64,000 nucleotides of DNA from Aphrophora alni (GCA_963513935.1 OY740770.1:91032301-91096300), one strand, 5' to 3'; shown: positions 13,718-25,301, counted from the stretch's first letter. A program made the numbers and translations. The notes: a model not told the origin generated them from the letters alone.

Positions 13718-15008
13718 CAGTGTAACCTTATGCAATGAATGAAGAATTGAGTTTTGCAATAAAATGCAAAAATCAAGATTTCATAACAGAAGTTGTGGTG
13801 CACCCTATACTTAAATAGATTAGGAAAAGACAAATCCAGGTCAAATATACTGTGTCAATAGACCTTGACTTTTGTCCCTGAGCTTGTTTCAAGTTGTAGA
13901 AAAGTCTTATGAAAAAGTAGTTATTTTATGAGAGAATGAGGTGTTAATTAAAATAATAAAATTAATGAATCTTATGGGTGAATGTGAAACACGGGAGGTG
14001 GTAACATTGGCCATGGAAATCACAATTTTGTAAATTAAAAAATGGTAAAGTTACAAAGGATTAAAGTTATAGAAAATTCTCAAATTTGATCAAAAGTAAA
14101 TTATAGAGATATTTTTGAAAAGAGTAAAGAAGATAAATAAAAAATGATAAATAACAAAATTAAGAAATTTTTGGTATTTTAAAAGTTTGAGATAATTGTT
14201 AAAGTTTGAAGGTGAAAAAGCACCTGAAAAAATGAAAAGGTAAATATGAAAAAGTGTACAAGTTATAAAGGAGTAAAAGTTTTACAAGATATAATTGTGT
14301 AAAATTGTTAATTAATTAAAATAATAATTGAAGTAGTTCACACCTATATTAAGTTTAAAATAAAAGAAAAAAAGGTGATAAAAGAAATGACCTAATGTTA
14401 AGAAGGTAATAATAAAATAAAATTGTAAATCTCAAGCTAAAGTATCAATTAACAAGTAAAATTTCAAATCCAAAAGTAAATGTTAAAATAGGCAAATCTA
14501 CGAGTCCCAAAACAAAAGAAAAATCATTGAACAGAAATGAAATTTTGGCTAGTAGATATTAAAACCATAACCAACACATGTGAAAAAAAAAAAAAAAACA
14601 CATTTTTTCACAAAAAACAGAAAAGTTTACGCGAGGAAAAACCGCGGAAAACGAAAAGTCGAGCTATAGGCAAACCAAACGTCGCACGACCATCACACAA
14701 CTTTGAGAAGAAAGGAAAAAATACACGGAATAAGACTACGAAAACCGCAATCCTGTAAAACAAGTTCCAGGGAAAATAAATAAAACAATAGGACAATATG
14801 CCTGTAGAGGGAGTAAAAGATAGTAAGATGAAACGGCATACTAGGAAGTTAGTGGGGGTAGTACCAACCCAAGAACTTCAGAAAAAAATACCAGTTGCAT
14901 TGCGAGATGGCGAAAAAGGTATAGAAAAGAAGGGAAGTAGTTGGTATCCCGGAGGGGGCAAAACTGCCGATAAAAGGAGCTTACCGAAGCGGAGGCGGAC
15001 ATTATAGA
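13716..15008. other. A-rich purine-biased stretch, unassigned
   Basis: From about 13920 to 14760 the + strand is unusually rich in A and G (GTAAAA, AAAAGT and similar words). From 14600 to 15007 it becomes less AT-rich, with short lysine- and arginine-rich frames on the + strand (14537-14758 and 14798-15007). These look like composition-driven frames. They could be the degraded 5' part of a retroelement, but no domain is visible. Confidence 0.4.
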
Positions 15009-15175
15009 ATTTTTCTCTGGAGGAGAGATGTACGACGAGATCACTCAATTTATATTTTCTCTATAGTATAGATGTGCTACAGTGAACATTTTTAATTTTC
15101 TCTTGTGTAAAGATGTGCTAAACACTTATAGATTTTCTCTTGAAAGCAGTATGACGAAACCAGTGGTTTTGAAAT
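15009..15175 (+). repeat. Degenerate tandem repeat, about 44 bp period
   Basis: A block of form ATTTTCTCT, a few bases, then AGATGT and CTA or CGA recurs at about 15009, 15054, 15097 and 15141. The first three copies are clear. The fourth is partial. Confidence 0.55.
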
Positions 15176-16324
15176 GTATTAAACTAGCAGTGAACATTTT
15201 AATTAATAAAAATATTATGCAATATAATATTTCAACGAACAGTTTCTATTAATCATTCGAACTTATATACAAGTTAACTTAATGTACAGAGACAGTGTTA
15301 TATCAGTTTTCATTACAGATAGTGAAAAAACAGTCGAACAATTTAATTGAAATAGGCTATAAGTGATGCATATACAGTAGCTAAGGCGTCTAAACAATAG
15401 TGAATGACGTAACGACAATCACAGGATCGATGTAATGGAAACAACTGGAACACCAAATGGATTTTGAGAAACTACTGGAATAAATAAGCGAAGATCAAAC
15501 CAGGGAAAGCACTAGAAGACTTCAAGGAAATTTAAACCAGGAAAATTCAACTAGGTAGAATCAAACCAAGGGAGACGGTCAGCTATACCAACGAGAACCG
15601 GACTTCAGGGAGCCTGTATTTCCATCAACATTCCTAGGAAAGCAGTTCAGAGTCAAGGGTCGCAGTAATAAAAGATCTGTCAACAACGTTACGATGTCCC
15701 CTATCCAAAATATTGCCTGAGTTAAATTCAAATAATTATCGAACTGGGTTGAGATAGTTAATTAGGTTTTTCAAAATATGAAATAATTAATCTTGTAAAT
15801 TAAATACATAAAATCATTTTCATAATTAAATAATAAAATTAATTGAAAGGATAAATAAGTAAAACTAAATAAAATAGATAAAAGCTTAAAAAAAAGAATA
15901 AATGGTTCTACCTAAAAGAAGTAATAAATGGATGTAAATAGTAAATTAAGACTTTAAAATTTTATTTAGTAGTGGAAAGAAACCATGAAGAATTTTGAGT
16001 TATTTTTGTTGAATAAATTTTCTTTTGATTTATAATTTAAAAAAATTATAAATAATTTACCTTGTTCAAGAAATTCCTATTATCTGAGTATTCTATATGA
16101 TAAGTTGTTTTCAGTATATGATCAATATAGAAGGTTCACTAAGCACAAATAATTTAATTATTCTAAGGTCAGTTCCACAGTTCTCACTTCTCAGACATCA
16201 TCGAATAAAATTTAAAAAATTACTGAGCTGAGCATATTTAAAGTTAATAGTAACATCAATAACTGGAAGAAATTTTATAAAATATTTTTCGTTAAGGTGA
16301 CTATAGACATAGTTATCCTACCCA
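15176..16324. other. Unassigned, two textures
   Basis: 15360-15720 is less AT-rich and A/G-biased, with several ACCAGG or CAAACCAAGG words and no open frame. 15720-16320 is AT-rich. No domain was seen on either strand. Confidence 0.4.
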
Positions 16325-16713
16325 CAGTTATATCACCTAGGCTATTGAAATTAATTTGCCTTAGACTTCCAGTAGGTGATATAATCTCTTTATTTTGTGA
16401 CATAGTAGGGCAATCCTACAGACAGAAAACATTGTGCAAAGTTTGCGCGCTCTGTCGTCGCAAAGTTGACGTCACTACGAGTGGCTTAGGCAAGCTTTTG
16501 CACACTGTCCGTCGCAATATATATATATATATATATATATATATTCTTCAACGGTACCTTTTTCTGTTTTTCAATTGGCGAGCCAAGTCTTCAAGGGGTT
16601 CTTTTTATCCACAATAATAGCGCCAATTTTTTAACAGGTATGTTGAGAATAAGTTGATATCACCTACTGGAAGCTTTAGGCTTTCACTTTGATCAGCCTA
16701 GGTGGTATAACTG
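16325..16713. mobile_element. MITE-like element with 57 bp imperfect inverted ends
   Basis: The left end (16325-16382) and the reverse complement of the right end (16657-16713) align over their length. Both start CAGTTATA, continue with CACCTAGGCT and end with CTTCCAGTAGGTGATAT. The middle differs by a few changes and a small indel. The interior holds a (TA)n tract (16517-16544), a GC-rich patch and a TGACGTCA palindrome. There is no transposase frame. The 106-codon frame across it (16297-16617) is fortuitous. I did not find a convincing target-site duplication, so the superfamily is open. Confidence 0.75.
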
Positions 16714-17368
16714 GTTGTCCAAATAATTAACCCTATAATTATTGTGACTAAAAATAAAATTGTTTTACAACTTCCAGTAATTTCTTTCTTATTAATTTTA
16801 ATTTTTTTTACAATAAGCTCAGTTTGAGTACACAAGAATTTACCTTTACTTTTAATTGATCTCGGAGTAGTGAGTATACTGAAATTACCCTTGTAAATTT
16901 ATTTATCTGTGCTTGATATATTTTATAAATGAACAATGTGATAATTCTTAATCTATAATGGACTAAAAGAATGGGATATTTTAATATTAGGTAAGTTTTC
17001 AAATAAAAGATGTTTATAATTTTAAAATAACAAGTAATTATTTATTGAACTCAAACCAAAATTAAATATTCTTTTTGGTTGGAATCCTGCCAAAAACACA
17101 CAAATTATGATATTCAAAATTATTTCTTTAAAACCATAAGGCAGAACAAATACTGATTTTACTTTAATTTATTCTGATATTCTTAATTAATAGAATTTTA
17201 CTTTTCATTTAAATTTTTCAAAGTTACTATGAAGTTAATTTATTTTATATTTACAATGATAATAATTAATTAATTTTAATAAAGGCCTTTCCTTAATTTA
17301 ACATCCTATCTAAACCCAGTATGAAAATAAATTTAAATGATTTTTTATTAACTAATTCAGGCAAATTT
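16714..17368. other. AT-rich DNA, no gene seen
   Basis: No motif on either strand. The 64-codon minus frame at 16808-17002 looks like chance. Confidence 0.5.
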
Positions 17369-17569
17369 TTATTTGGGACTAACGTATGGACGCTTTTTAC
17401 CGACCTGTTTAACACTTGACTTTGCTTTCGCTACTGTTTTGATGACGTCAGCAGTTGTAGTAGGTAGACGGCTAATTTTACTCTCTGAAGAGATGTCTGG
17501 AGTCTGATGTCGTTTCCTTTGTCGTGTTGGCAGGTGTGGTGTTGCTGAGTACCTATGCTGTCTGTTGAT
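17369..17569 (-). CDS. Basic, Ser/Thr/Lys-rich open frame, unassigned
   Basis: This minus-strand frame is open for 66 codons between a stop at 17572-17570 and TAA at 17371-17369. It has no methionine. The product is basic and low-complexity (for example PTRQRKRHQTPDISSES, and VKQVGKKRPYVSPK at the end). It lies in the least AT-rich part of this region, downstream on the same strand of a TATA-like box at 17895-17888. It could be a terminal exon or the start of a retroelement gag. The function is unknown. Confidence 0.28.
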   Translation of the reverse strand: MNRQHRYSATPHLPTRQRKRHQTPDISSESKISRLPTTTADVIKTVAKAKSSVKQVGKKRPYVSPK

Positions 17570-17692
17570 TTACAGATTCGGATGCTGCAATTAAAGTTGT
17601 CCTCTAATGGTGATTTAAGATTATTTGTGAATTTCCCGGGTTGGTTTGTTCCTTTCCCTGTTGTTTAGAAGCTCATGTTATTGAAGATCGCC

Positions 17693-17930
17693 AGTTGAAA
17701 TCCAGAAGTCCAGAATGAAGTTGCTTTGCTACATTTAAATAAAATATGTTGACATTTTTACTAAACTTTTCTAAGTCCCTTTTTCGGTGTTAGAATATTT
17801 TACTGTTTAAAATTAATACCGGAGCTGAGCAGCGTAAAGACTATCCGTCGATATTTTGATGAAGGCCTCGCTCCCTTGAAGCGGTGGCTTATATACCCCT
17901 GTTTGAAACTAAACTGAACAAAACTCAAAT
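17693..17930 (-). promoter_or_regulatory. Possible promoter or LTR remnant (minus strand)
   Basis: On the minus strand a TATATAAG box (17895-17888) is followed by a GC-rich leader. Near 17693 a TGGCGATC word resembles the start of primer-binding sites after LTRs. A TGTTCAG word near 17928 could be the LTR left end. I see no second LTR, so a solo or decayed LTR and a genuine gene promoter are both possible. Confidence 0.25.
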
Positions 17931-18129
17931 ACATAATATTCCCGGTTTCTGTTATCCCCTAGGAAATCAGATTGAAAAAGTTTAAGTTAATTTTCCAGTA
18001 TGTGCACGCATAGGTACAAAGTCACCTTGACGATACATAACGCTGGTTGGCATTACCTGTCTTGTGACCTTCAACGTTTCAAACCGCTAGAATCATCGAA
18101 TTTTGCAAAATTAATTGCAAATCGCGAAG

Positions 18130-18131
<2 letters not shown>

Positions 18132-18173
<42 letters not shown>
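18132..18173. repeat. (TA)n microsatellite
   Basis: About 42 bases of TA. The 82-codon frame spanning it is an artefact. Confidence 0.95.
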
Positions 18174-18176
<3 letters not shown>

Positions 18177-18439
18177 TCTGCACATACATTTGAAAAGACA
18201 CCATTATCGTTGTATATTTTCAACGTACAAGTATTGCATGAACAATAATGCCATATGATATTTTAAAACTTCCAAATAAATATAATTAGAAAAAGGTATG
18301 TAATAAATGTTGAACCTAAACATATATGTGTACAAACAAAAATTGTGCTGTATATTTCCCTTACTATTATTGAAACCTTTAAATATATAGACTACCTACA
18401 GAATATGAACTCAAGACAGGCATGATAAATCTACGACAG

Positions 18440-18560
18440 AACATCATTCTTTTAAAACGTAGATTTAGAGTAAGTATTGGGGATTATGGAGACAAGATTT
18501 ATTATGTTTTGTGAAAAATAACTTGTCAACCATTTTCATCGTTTTATCATCCAAATATTT
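18440..18560 (+). repeat. Dispersed repeat, copy 2 (pair with 3.94 kb)
   Basis: Same orientation and block order as 3936-4056. The short minus-strand frame at 18465-18650 overlaps it without any protein motif. Confidence 0.6.
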
Positions 18561-19016
18561 TACTAAATAAAACGTTAAAATGTTTTCTAGAATTGTTATC
18601 AATAAAAATTCAATCTGATAACAAAAACCAAAATCTTTGACATAAAACATATTAAGGGAAATTTTTTTAAACTATTAATAATCAATAATTGTATCGATTG
18701 GAAATTTTTAACAATAGAGTATAATCATTCTATTAAAAACAAATCGGTCAAGTTAGGTATATTACAATTTGTACATGGTTTCTTTTGAAATGACAAAATG
18801 TATGAAACGTTAGTAATACTAGTTTTTGTTTTTTTTTTCCTTTCTTTAACGTAAAAGCCACTTAAACAAATTAAGAAAGCTTGTGCAAAATTTTAATAAA
18901 TTTATATAAAATCTATAATTTGCATAACTAAAACAAATTCAAGGAACTAAACTAATTGAAACAGATTTGTTGTTAAAAAGTGAAAATAAAAAAGATTTAC
19001 TGAACAGAATATTTCA
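18561..19016. other. AT-rich DNA, no gene seen
   Basis: No feature supported. Confidence 0.5.
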
Positions 19017-19122
19017 ATGGGTATTTAATAAAACTCTTTCTTCAGTACTTTAATTCGACGATTCCCAATACTTGTAGTCAAGTCACGGACAATGACAGTC
19101 ACGTTGGGAATTAAATACCCAT
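19017..19122. repeat. Small inverted-repeat element (perfect 13 bp ends)
   Basis: ATGGGTATTTAAT at 19017-19029 is the exact reverse complement of ATTAAATACCCAT at 19110-19122. Inside, TTCCCAA and TTGGGAA form a second pair. The unit is 106 bp and could fold into a hairpin, like a short foldback or MITE remnant. Confidence 0.6.
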
Positions 19123-20984
19123 GTCTCTAAACAATAGACTGTTATAAATATATCAAACAACGACCAAGTAGTTAACGTTAGCCCTCAGTAAAGCATTATA
19201 TTTTAACATTATTATTAATTCCATATAACGTTGTTTAAATAAAAAGATATAAAGAGTACATGTTTTATTATATAAACGTTACAAATTGAATAGTATTATG
19301 AGTTTAGAAAATAAATTGTACCATCGCTTACTCTCTCTTTAAATGTACGAAAATGCTTACCTTAATCCAAATGAATAACTTTACAATTTTACATATCATA
19401 GTCAAATATCTATGAATGTTGGATTAGGTTGGAATTCTGTTAGTACAATACTTACAGGCTTTATTACGTACATGTTACTAATTCAACATTATTATTTTTA
19501 ATATATAAAATACGTACGAAAATATTTAATTATATTAATGCAATTATTATTATTATAATAAAATAAAGTAATAATAATAACTGCAAAAAGAGATGGGATT
19601 GTTAGGAGGTGAGAGAGATATAAAATTACTATTTTACGTATAAGCTACACAACTTTAGAAGTGACTATATTCGACTACGCTATTTACATTTCTTAGATGA
19701 AAACTATAGTGTGACTTGAATACCATACCAATCATAAACTAACTAGAATTTGGAAGTACCTTAAATGGGGAATAACCTTATAGTTCAAAGAATGATAAAA
19801 AAAAGTAAATATATTTGCATCTCATTCAATTGATTTCCGATAAAACGTTCCGTTCGAGGCAATTTAGACATATGTTAACGTTTTGCAGTGAATTTGAAAT
19901 AAAACAAGCTTCATACATTCACTTGATAAATACTTTTAAAATAAGTTCATTTGTAATATCACAATTTTGTTTATAATTCTCTAAAAAATCCTAATTTAAC
20001 ATGTCATTAAACTAAATAAAATATTTAACAAAATAAGGAAAAACTAATAACTGTAATTTTTAAAAGTAAATATGACTCTGTTTGTTAACTTAAATGTATT
20101 CATATAACAAAAGTAAAAATGGATATATAGCTGAGTAAAGTTGCATTATCGCGTTCAAATCCAGGTCTTGTTTCACTTATAAGTAGCACCTGGGTTTAGA
20201 TAGTTTTATAAATATATCAATTTTTTAGCTCAACACTAATGGCGGTGCTATGGAAATCAATTATTTCCAATTACAGTAACGCATCAATTTTCAGTAATAT
20301 ATATCACGTTATATAATTACTTTTAATTGGCGTTTGGTTAATTCGTGTTGTACCTCTGAATTGAAGAATCTCTGAAACACTGGTTTAATATCATTCCAGT
20401 GGGCTTAACTTTTATTATTATATATAGATTGACATAAACATGTTTATGTAAATACTGAAACAAAAAGGCATTTTAACATATAAGAAAAAACTGTAAACAT
20501 TTCAAATCTAATCAATTGAAAAAAAGCAACTCCGTCGGTAAAAGAGGAATGCCAGGAATTTTATTTTTTTAGTGATTTTTTAAATCTTGTATTTAGAGCC
20601 GATTTTTAGCTAAAAACAATAACCTTTTGTGTAACATATTTGTACCATATTTTATGTATCATAAGCATCAAACATTTGAAAAGAAGGAATGTAAGAAGCC
20701 TCAGCTCGTTTCACCTTTGTAGTTTAGAGAAATATTTAATTTCGATTTTTTTAATATGCTTACACCCAAAAGTTTTTTAAAAGATTTCTTAGTGAGCACC
20801 TATTACCTATGAGGAAGATAAATTCCAAGTTTCATAGCAATCCGTTCAGTATTTTTGGATAAATCGTATAATACTGGTTTCGCCCAGATATTGTTTTGTC
20901 ATCAGATAATAATGTTTTCCCCATTATTAACTTGTGCTTTTCAAGTTGAGATCACACTAGCTTTGGATACATGATTAATGCATT
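19123..20984. other. AT-rich DNA, no gene seen
   Basis: No coding motif on either strand. A short GTTCAAATCC word at about 20152 looks like a B box, but a matching A box lies too close for a tRNA. Confidence 0.45.
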
Positions 20985-21660
20985 CTAACTTTTGAACTTT
21001 TTGTCACCAAAGAATTTATTTCCAAAACACTGAAAACCCTTGTAGTCCCCATAACCTAAGTAACCAGTACACCTGGCATTGTCCATTGAGTTAAATCTTG
21101 AAAAGATGTGTTTTGTAGCTTGAACTTCTATAGCTTCACTAGTCCCAGAAAAGTTAGCTTTAAGGTTAGACTTGTGTTCCCTTTGATGCTTGCTCATTAA
21201 CTCTAAATCAATAACAAGACAATCTACACTAGAAGCTGTTACAATGCCCTTAAGAAACAACATGTTCTTGTTTCTGCCATGTCCTATCTAGTTAAAGAGA
21301 CAAATCTTGGCTTCCTTCATTTACATTTACATGTTCTTCTACTTTAAACTTTCATACAATTGTTTGTACTTTTTTACCTGATAAGTACTTCAACATATCT
21401 TGAGAATTTAGATGGTGGTACTCTGCCGGATTATGGATCCGGCAGAGTGTTTCTGCAGCAGTTTGACCGTTCCCTATTGAATGCAGGGCATAAACTAATA
21501 TATATTTATGTCGTACATATATTTTAACTGATTCTGTCCATGACGAAATGAAATAAATTTTTTGTGAGGTTTCATTGTTTGTTTCCATTTTACAACATTT
21601 ACATTCAATCAAAACTGTAGCTGCTAGACCTACAAACAAAAAACTAAATAACCAAAACAA
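20985..21660 (-). pseudogene. Mutator-like (MULE) transposase remnant, arthropod type
   Basis: Two minus-strand frames in sequence order look like one broken protein. The first (21660-21352) contains LVYALHSIGNGQTAAETLC, which matches the conserved YA-SIG-G/AE-FC region of arthropod Mutator-like transposases. The second (21263-20985) contains GIVTASSVDCLVIDLELMSK, NFSGTSEAIEV and GYLGYGDYKGFQCF, matching the central catalytic region with its conserved GD-KGF. About 90 bases between them hold the break. The N-terminal and C-terminal parts are missing. The family call is from remembered domain motifs (Pfam Mutator group). A profile search would settle it. Confidence 0.75.
21420..21448. repeat. 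12 bp perfect hairpin inside the MULE remnant
   Basis: ACTCTGCCGGAT (21420-21431) is separated by a 5-base loop from its exact reverse complement (21437-21448). It falls where the transposase reading departs from the family pattern after AETLC, so it may be a small local inverted duplication. Confidence 0.8.
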
Positions 21661-21899
21661 AATTTACAAACCACTACTGACAATAAATTGTTCCTAATAA
21701 TTCTAAATTTATAATATGTTTATAGCATAAGATAAATGAAGTTTACTGTAGGCCTCATAAAAAACCCCATATTTCTTCTTTGATGAAGTTACCTGTGGAA
21801 CTAAGTTTATTTATAGGTTAGGTCTCGTTTTGACAAAGTTAGAATTCTCTTAATTTAATGTATTTAAATTGTCACCAACATCTCCACTAATTGTAGATT

Positions 21900-22660
21900 A
21901 TTTCTTTGAACAGCCAACAAAGTTAAAAGGATTGTAAACACCAATCCCATAAGAAACAGTGATGACCAACAAGGAACAGGCGTATATAAAATTACATGTA
22001 ACGAATGCCCATGGTATTATATATGACAAACCGGACGACCATTTTACGTAAGATGTAAAGAACACCTACCAACAAGATAATTTAGTAACAAATCATCATG
22101 TTATGCCCAACAACTAATAGATAATAGTGGAAATATTCCAGATATGTAAAAAAAAAAAGTCGCTATATGAACGCAATAAAGGAATTGGAGATATATTGAG
22201 CGAGGAAATATGATTCCGCAAATTTATTGATCGACAAGCCATTTCCGACTCTTTCATCGACTCTTTCCATTCTAATATATTGTATGACACGATAATTGAG
22301 AGACCCATTCTGTTTAAACCGACAAAGATAAGATGCAGGAACAAAGTTGTAGCCCGAGCGGTCAGACGTGCACGTCATCGAGCGTATCTACATAATCTTG
22401 AGCCATATTACTTTCGTAACGAGCTCCACATGGAGAGAAACTTATGGTTTGTGCTAGTGTTGTGCAGTGTTAATGTATTCTAATTTCCTGATGATGGTCG
22501 AATCAACCGAAATCGCCATAGATTTATAAGCTAAGGCAATTAAAAAAAGTTTGGATAAGTGAGGTACTTTAATAAATCTGAAAAGTATATAGTTTGTTTC
22601 TATTTTTAACAAATAAAGTGATGTTTTTCTTTTTGTAAACATCGGGACGATGTTTCGAGG
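21900..22660 (+). pseudogene. Penelope-like element 3' end (GIY-YIG endonuclease remnant)
   Basis: From 21979 the + strand reads GVYKITCNECPWYYI, a stop in place of the next residue, then QTGRPFYVRCKEHLP. This is the GIY-YIG endonuclease core of Penelope-like retroelements, with the C..C pair and the QTGR block. Further stops follow, and 22160-22330 gives a second family-like stretch (RKFIDRQAISDSF). The reverse transcriptase is not present upstream, where the MULE remnant lies instead, so the copy is 5'-truncated. A hammerhead-like motif at 22488-22512 is in the place expected for the terminal repeat of such elements. The outer limits are approximate. Confidence 0.75.
22488..22512 (+). ncRNA. 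Hammerhead-ribozyme-like core in the Penelope remnant
   Basis: CTGATGA (22488-22494) and GAAA (22509-22512) are the two conserved strands of a hammerhead core. They are separated by a short GGT..ACC stem with a seven-base loop and one extra base. Penelope-like elements are known to carry hammerhead motifs in their terminal repeats. Stem I is not evident, so activity is doubtful. Confidence 0.35.
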
Positions 22661-25293
22661 GTTACGATTATGTTAAGAATTGTGATAATTTCAGTTACAA
22701 ATAGAGACTAAGTTCGTTTTAAGAAAACATAATGTCAGCAATTATTGTGACAGACCAGGATAACTGACGAAATTGCTTACCTTACAACAAGGCAGCCATT
22801 ATTGATGCTACAATGATAAATAAACCCTTCGGTGGGTGGAAATTTGGTCAGTAGGCCGTGATTGATCGAGGGAAGGTGCTGAAGGAATTCTTGAAGATAG
22901 CTTCTGGCAGAATTGAGACTTCGGACCATAATCCACAAGAATTACAAACTTCGTGTTTATGAATCTTGTAATTATTCCAAGAGTTAAATAATTAATCCTC
23001 AACGGAATCAAATGTGTGAGTCACATCAATTAGAGTCACTTTGGATTAATAGAAATACTTAGAATATTGTAGCATTGTAATAAGATAGGAGATGGTTATT
23101 CTTGTTAATAAGGTAAATGAGTACTTAACCATTCAATTATTTTGAAAATAAAAATCCCGGTAGTTTAAATGAACTAATCTTAACAGCATCAATATATAAA
23201 AACTATATGCCGGTACCATTTATGTCATGCTATTCCTCTTTATCATTAAACATTTATAATAGTATAATAATAAAATATGCGTAACGTTTTAATAATTCAG
23301 GTAAATAAATGCATTATATAATTTATCGACAAGACGTGTTTCCGTATCAAGACTTTTTTATCATATTTTATTTATATATTTATTTATTTTCAAGTTTTTA
23401 GCTTATGTAGGCAATAATAGAAGAATATCTCTTCTTTTTAAGGATCCAGTACCAGTCATAGAAGTTAATTGTTCACCAATTCAGTTAATTCTGAAAAAAA
23501 AATTAAATAAATAAAATAAAAATAACCATATTGTCATATCCACAATAGTTAAAACGTGTTATCTATAAAAAAAACTAATCGTGAATATGATATTAAATTA
23601 TTCAATTAGACGATGGTAAGTTTGATAACAGCAACATTAACTAAACATTGTTCAGTCATGTGCCTTAGAAATTTAATCTAATAAATATCTGAATATTAGC
23701 TAAAAAATTATGAATATTGTAAACCAGATTCATTTTAATTTGAATCGATACAGTAACCCTATAATGGTCTTTGGTCTTGAGTAGTCCATTTCATATTGTA
23801 GGCGGTATATTCAAGCAGAATCAATATTTACTTAAATACATCTATGTTTTCACAGATTGATTTGTGATTTCTTGGAATTTGTGATAAAATGAGTAACGTA
23901 CCGTAATAAAATAATCAAGAATGACATTTTCTTCAAAACAGCTTTACAAACAATAAGTGATTGTTACAGAGAAATCGTATTTTACTCAATCTCATTCCAG
24001 TACACAGATGCACTTCTGTTCACACAATGTAGCTAGACGGAATTGATTTAAAATGCAATCTTGTTGAATTTCAAGGACCGTCCATCCTGCTTCTGTTAAT
24101 TAATTTATTATTTCCAGTTTTAGAAGCTAAACACAGTAAAAATCGTTTGCCCAAAAAAACATTTTCTATATATAATTCTAAAATAAGTAAGAAATGATCT
24201 TAGTGATATTTTGAATTGACCTGATGTTGGACATTAATTATCAGTGTGGCTTAGCTTGAATTGTGTATAGAAAGTTTAATTGCGTCGCCGGACTAATTAT
24301 TTCAATTTCAGAAAAAAACTTTAATGGAATTTATACCTAGACAGCTGGGAAACGCTGTAGTTTTATAAAAGCGTTGTTTCCCAATTTTCGAATTCTTGCT
24401 AGGCAGTAATCTACCTTCCTCAAGAAATATAATAGAATACAAGCTTAGGTAAAGTTAATTCATACTACCTGCTTTAAACAACTTAGGATTAATCAAATGT
24501 TCCTAGTTTGAATGTGTAGATTTCTAAAATTGGCTACTGTTAATGATGTTATGATATTTCTAACACATCTCTAAAAATTATATGGGAATTATACCCTACA
24601 GAAATAATAGTTAAAGAAATCATTTAAAGGTTATACAAAATTAGAATATTGGTTACTGCCGGTACCTTTTGAACACCTGTTTTCAACTTTATTATTAGCT
24701 TATTCTGTGGATTATTTAGGAATGATTGTTAAAAACTAATTACGGAATTATTCTTAGTGTTGGAATTCGTCAAATGCAACTAGTAAAAACATCATGTAAC
24801 ATTTAACATATATCTGAGTTGTGTATATACTGATAAACGTTAAATAGAATAAATTAAATAATGATATTTGTATATATCACATTGTATTACAAATATGTCT
24901 GACAAAAACAAATATGGAATATAATAAAACAATCATAACACTAGTATCCAATTTACGCTCCAATTATTACCAGCTAAATTTTTCACATCAAGTGTGAAAT
25001 ACTGCAATTTCCACATGAAATAGATATTCCCTTTCAAACATTTACAATAAATTGGATTCTAGTATAAAATCGATAAAATGTATCCATTAAAACGTCACTA
25101 TCGCTAAAGATCATGTTATTGAATGTCTCATCAAAGCAAATTTAATTTCTTTAAAATGCTTAATTTTTACGTTTAATATGTAGTAGGTTTGGTGAGTGTA
25201 TTGGTCAAAATTTAGATAAATCACTAAACCCTTCCTCCTTAAAACACAACGAATAAATTTTACAATTATTATTTACTCTCAACATGAATGTTT
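22661..25293. other. AT-rich DNA, no gene seen
   Basis: 22800-22980 is a little less AT-rich with a 67-codon minus frame of no known type. A GGGAAACGCT hairpin lies near 24348-24384. Otherwise nothing is assignable. Confidence 0.45.
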
Positions 25294-25301
25294 AACTATA
25301 A
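25294..25301. repeat. Left target-site duplication of the LINE (candidate)
   Basis: AACTATAA here recurs at 30756-30763, directly after the poly(A) tail. The left edge sits exactly where AT-rich flank changes to GC-rich element. The first A of the right copy cannot be told from the tail, so the duplication is 7-8 bp. Confidence 0.6.

Noticed and set aside
16297..16617. 106-codon frame as a gene
   Set aside because: It runs across the left inverted repeat and a TA microsatellite of the MITE-like unit.
20128..20162. tRNA or SINE from A-box-like and B-box-like words
   Set aside because: The two boxes are only about 24 bases apart, too close for a tRNA body.
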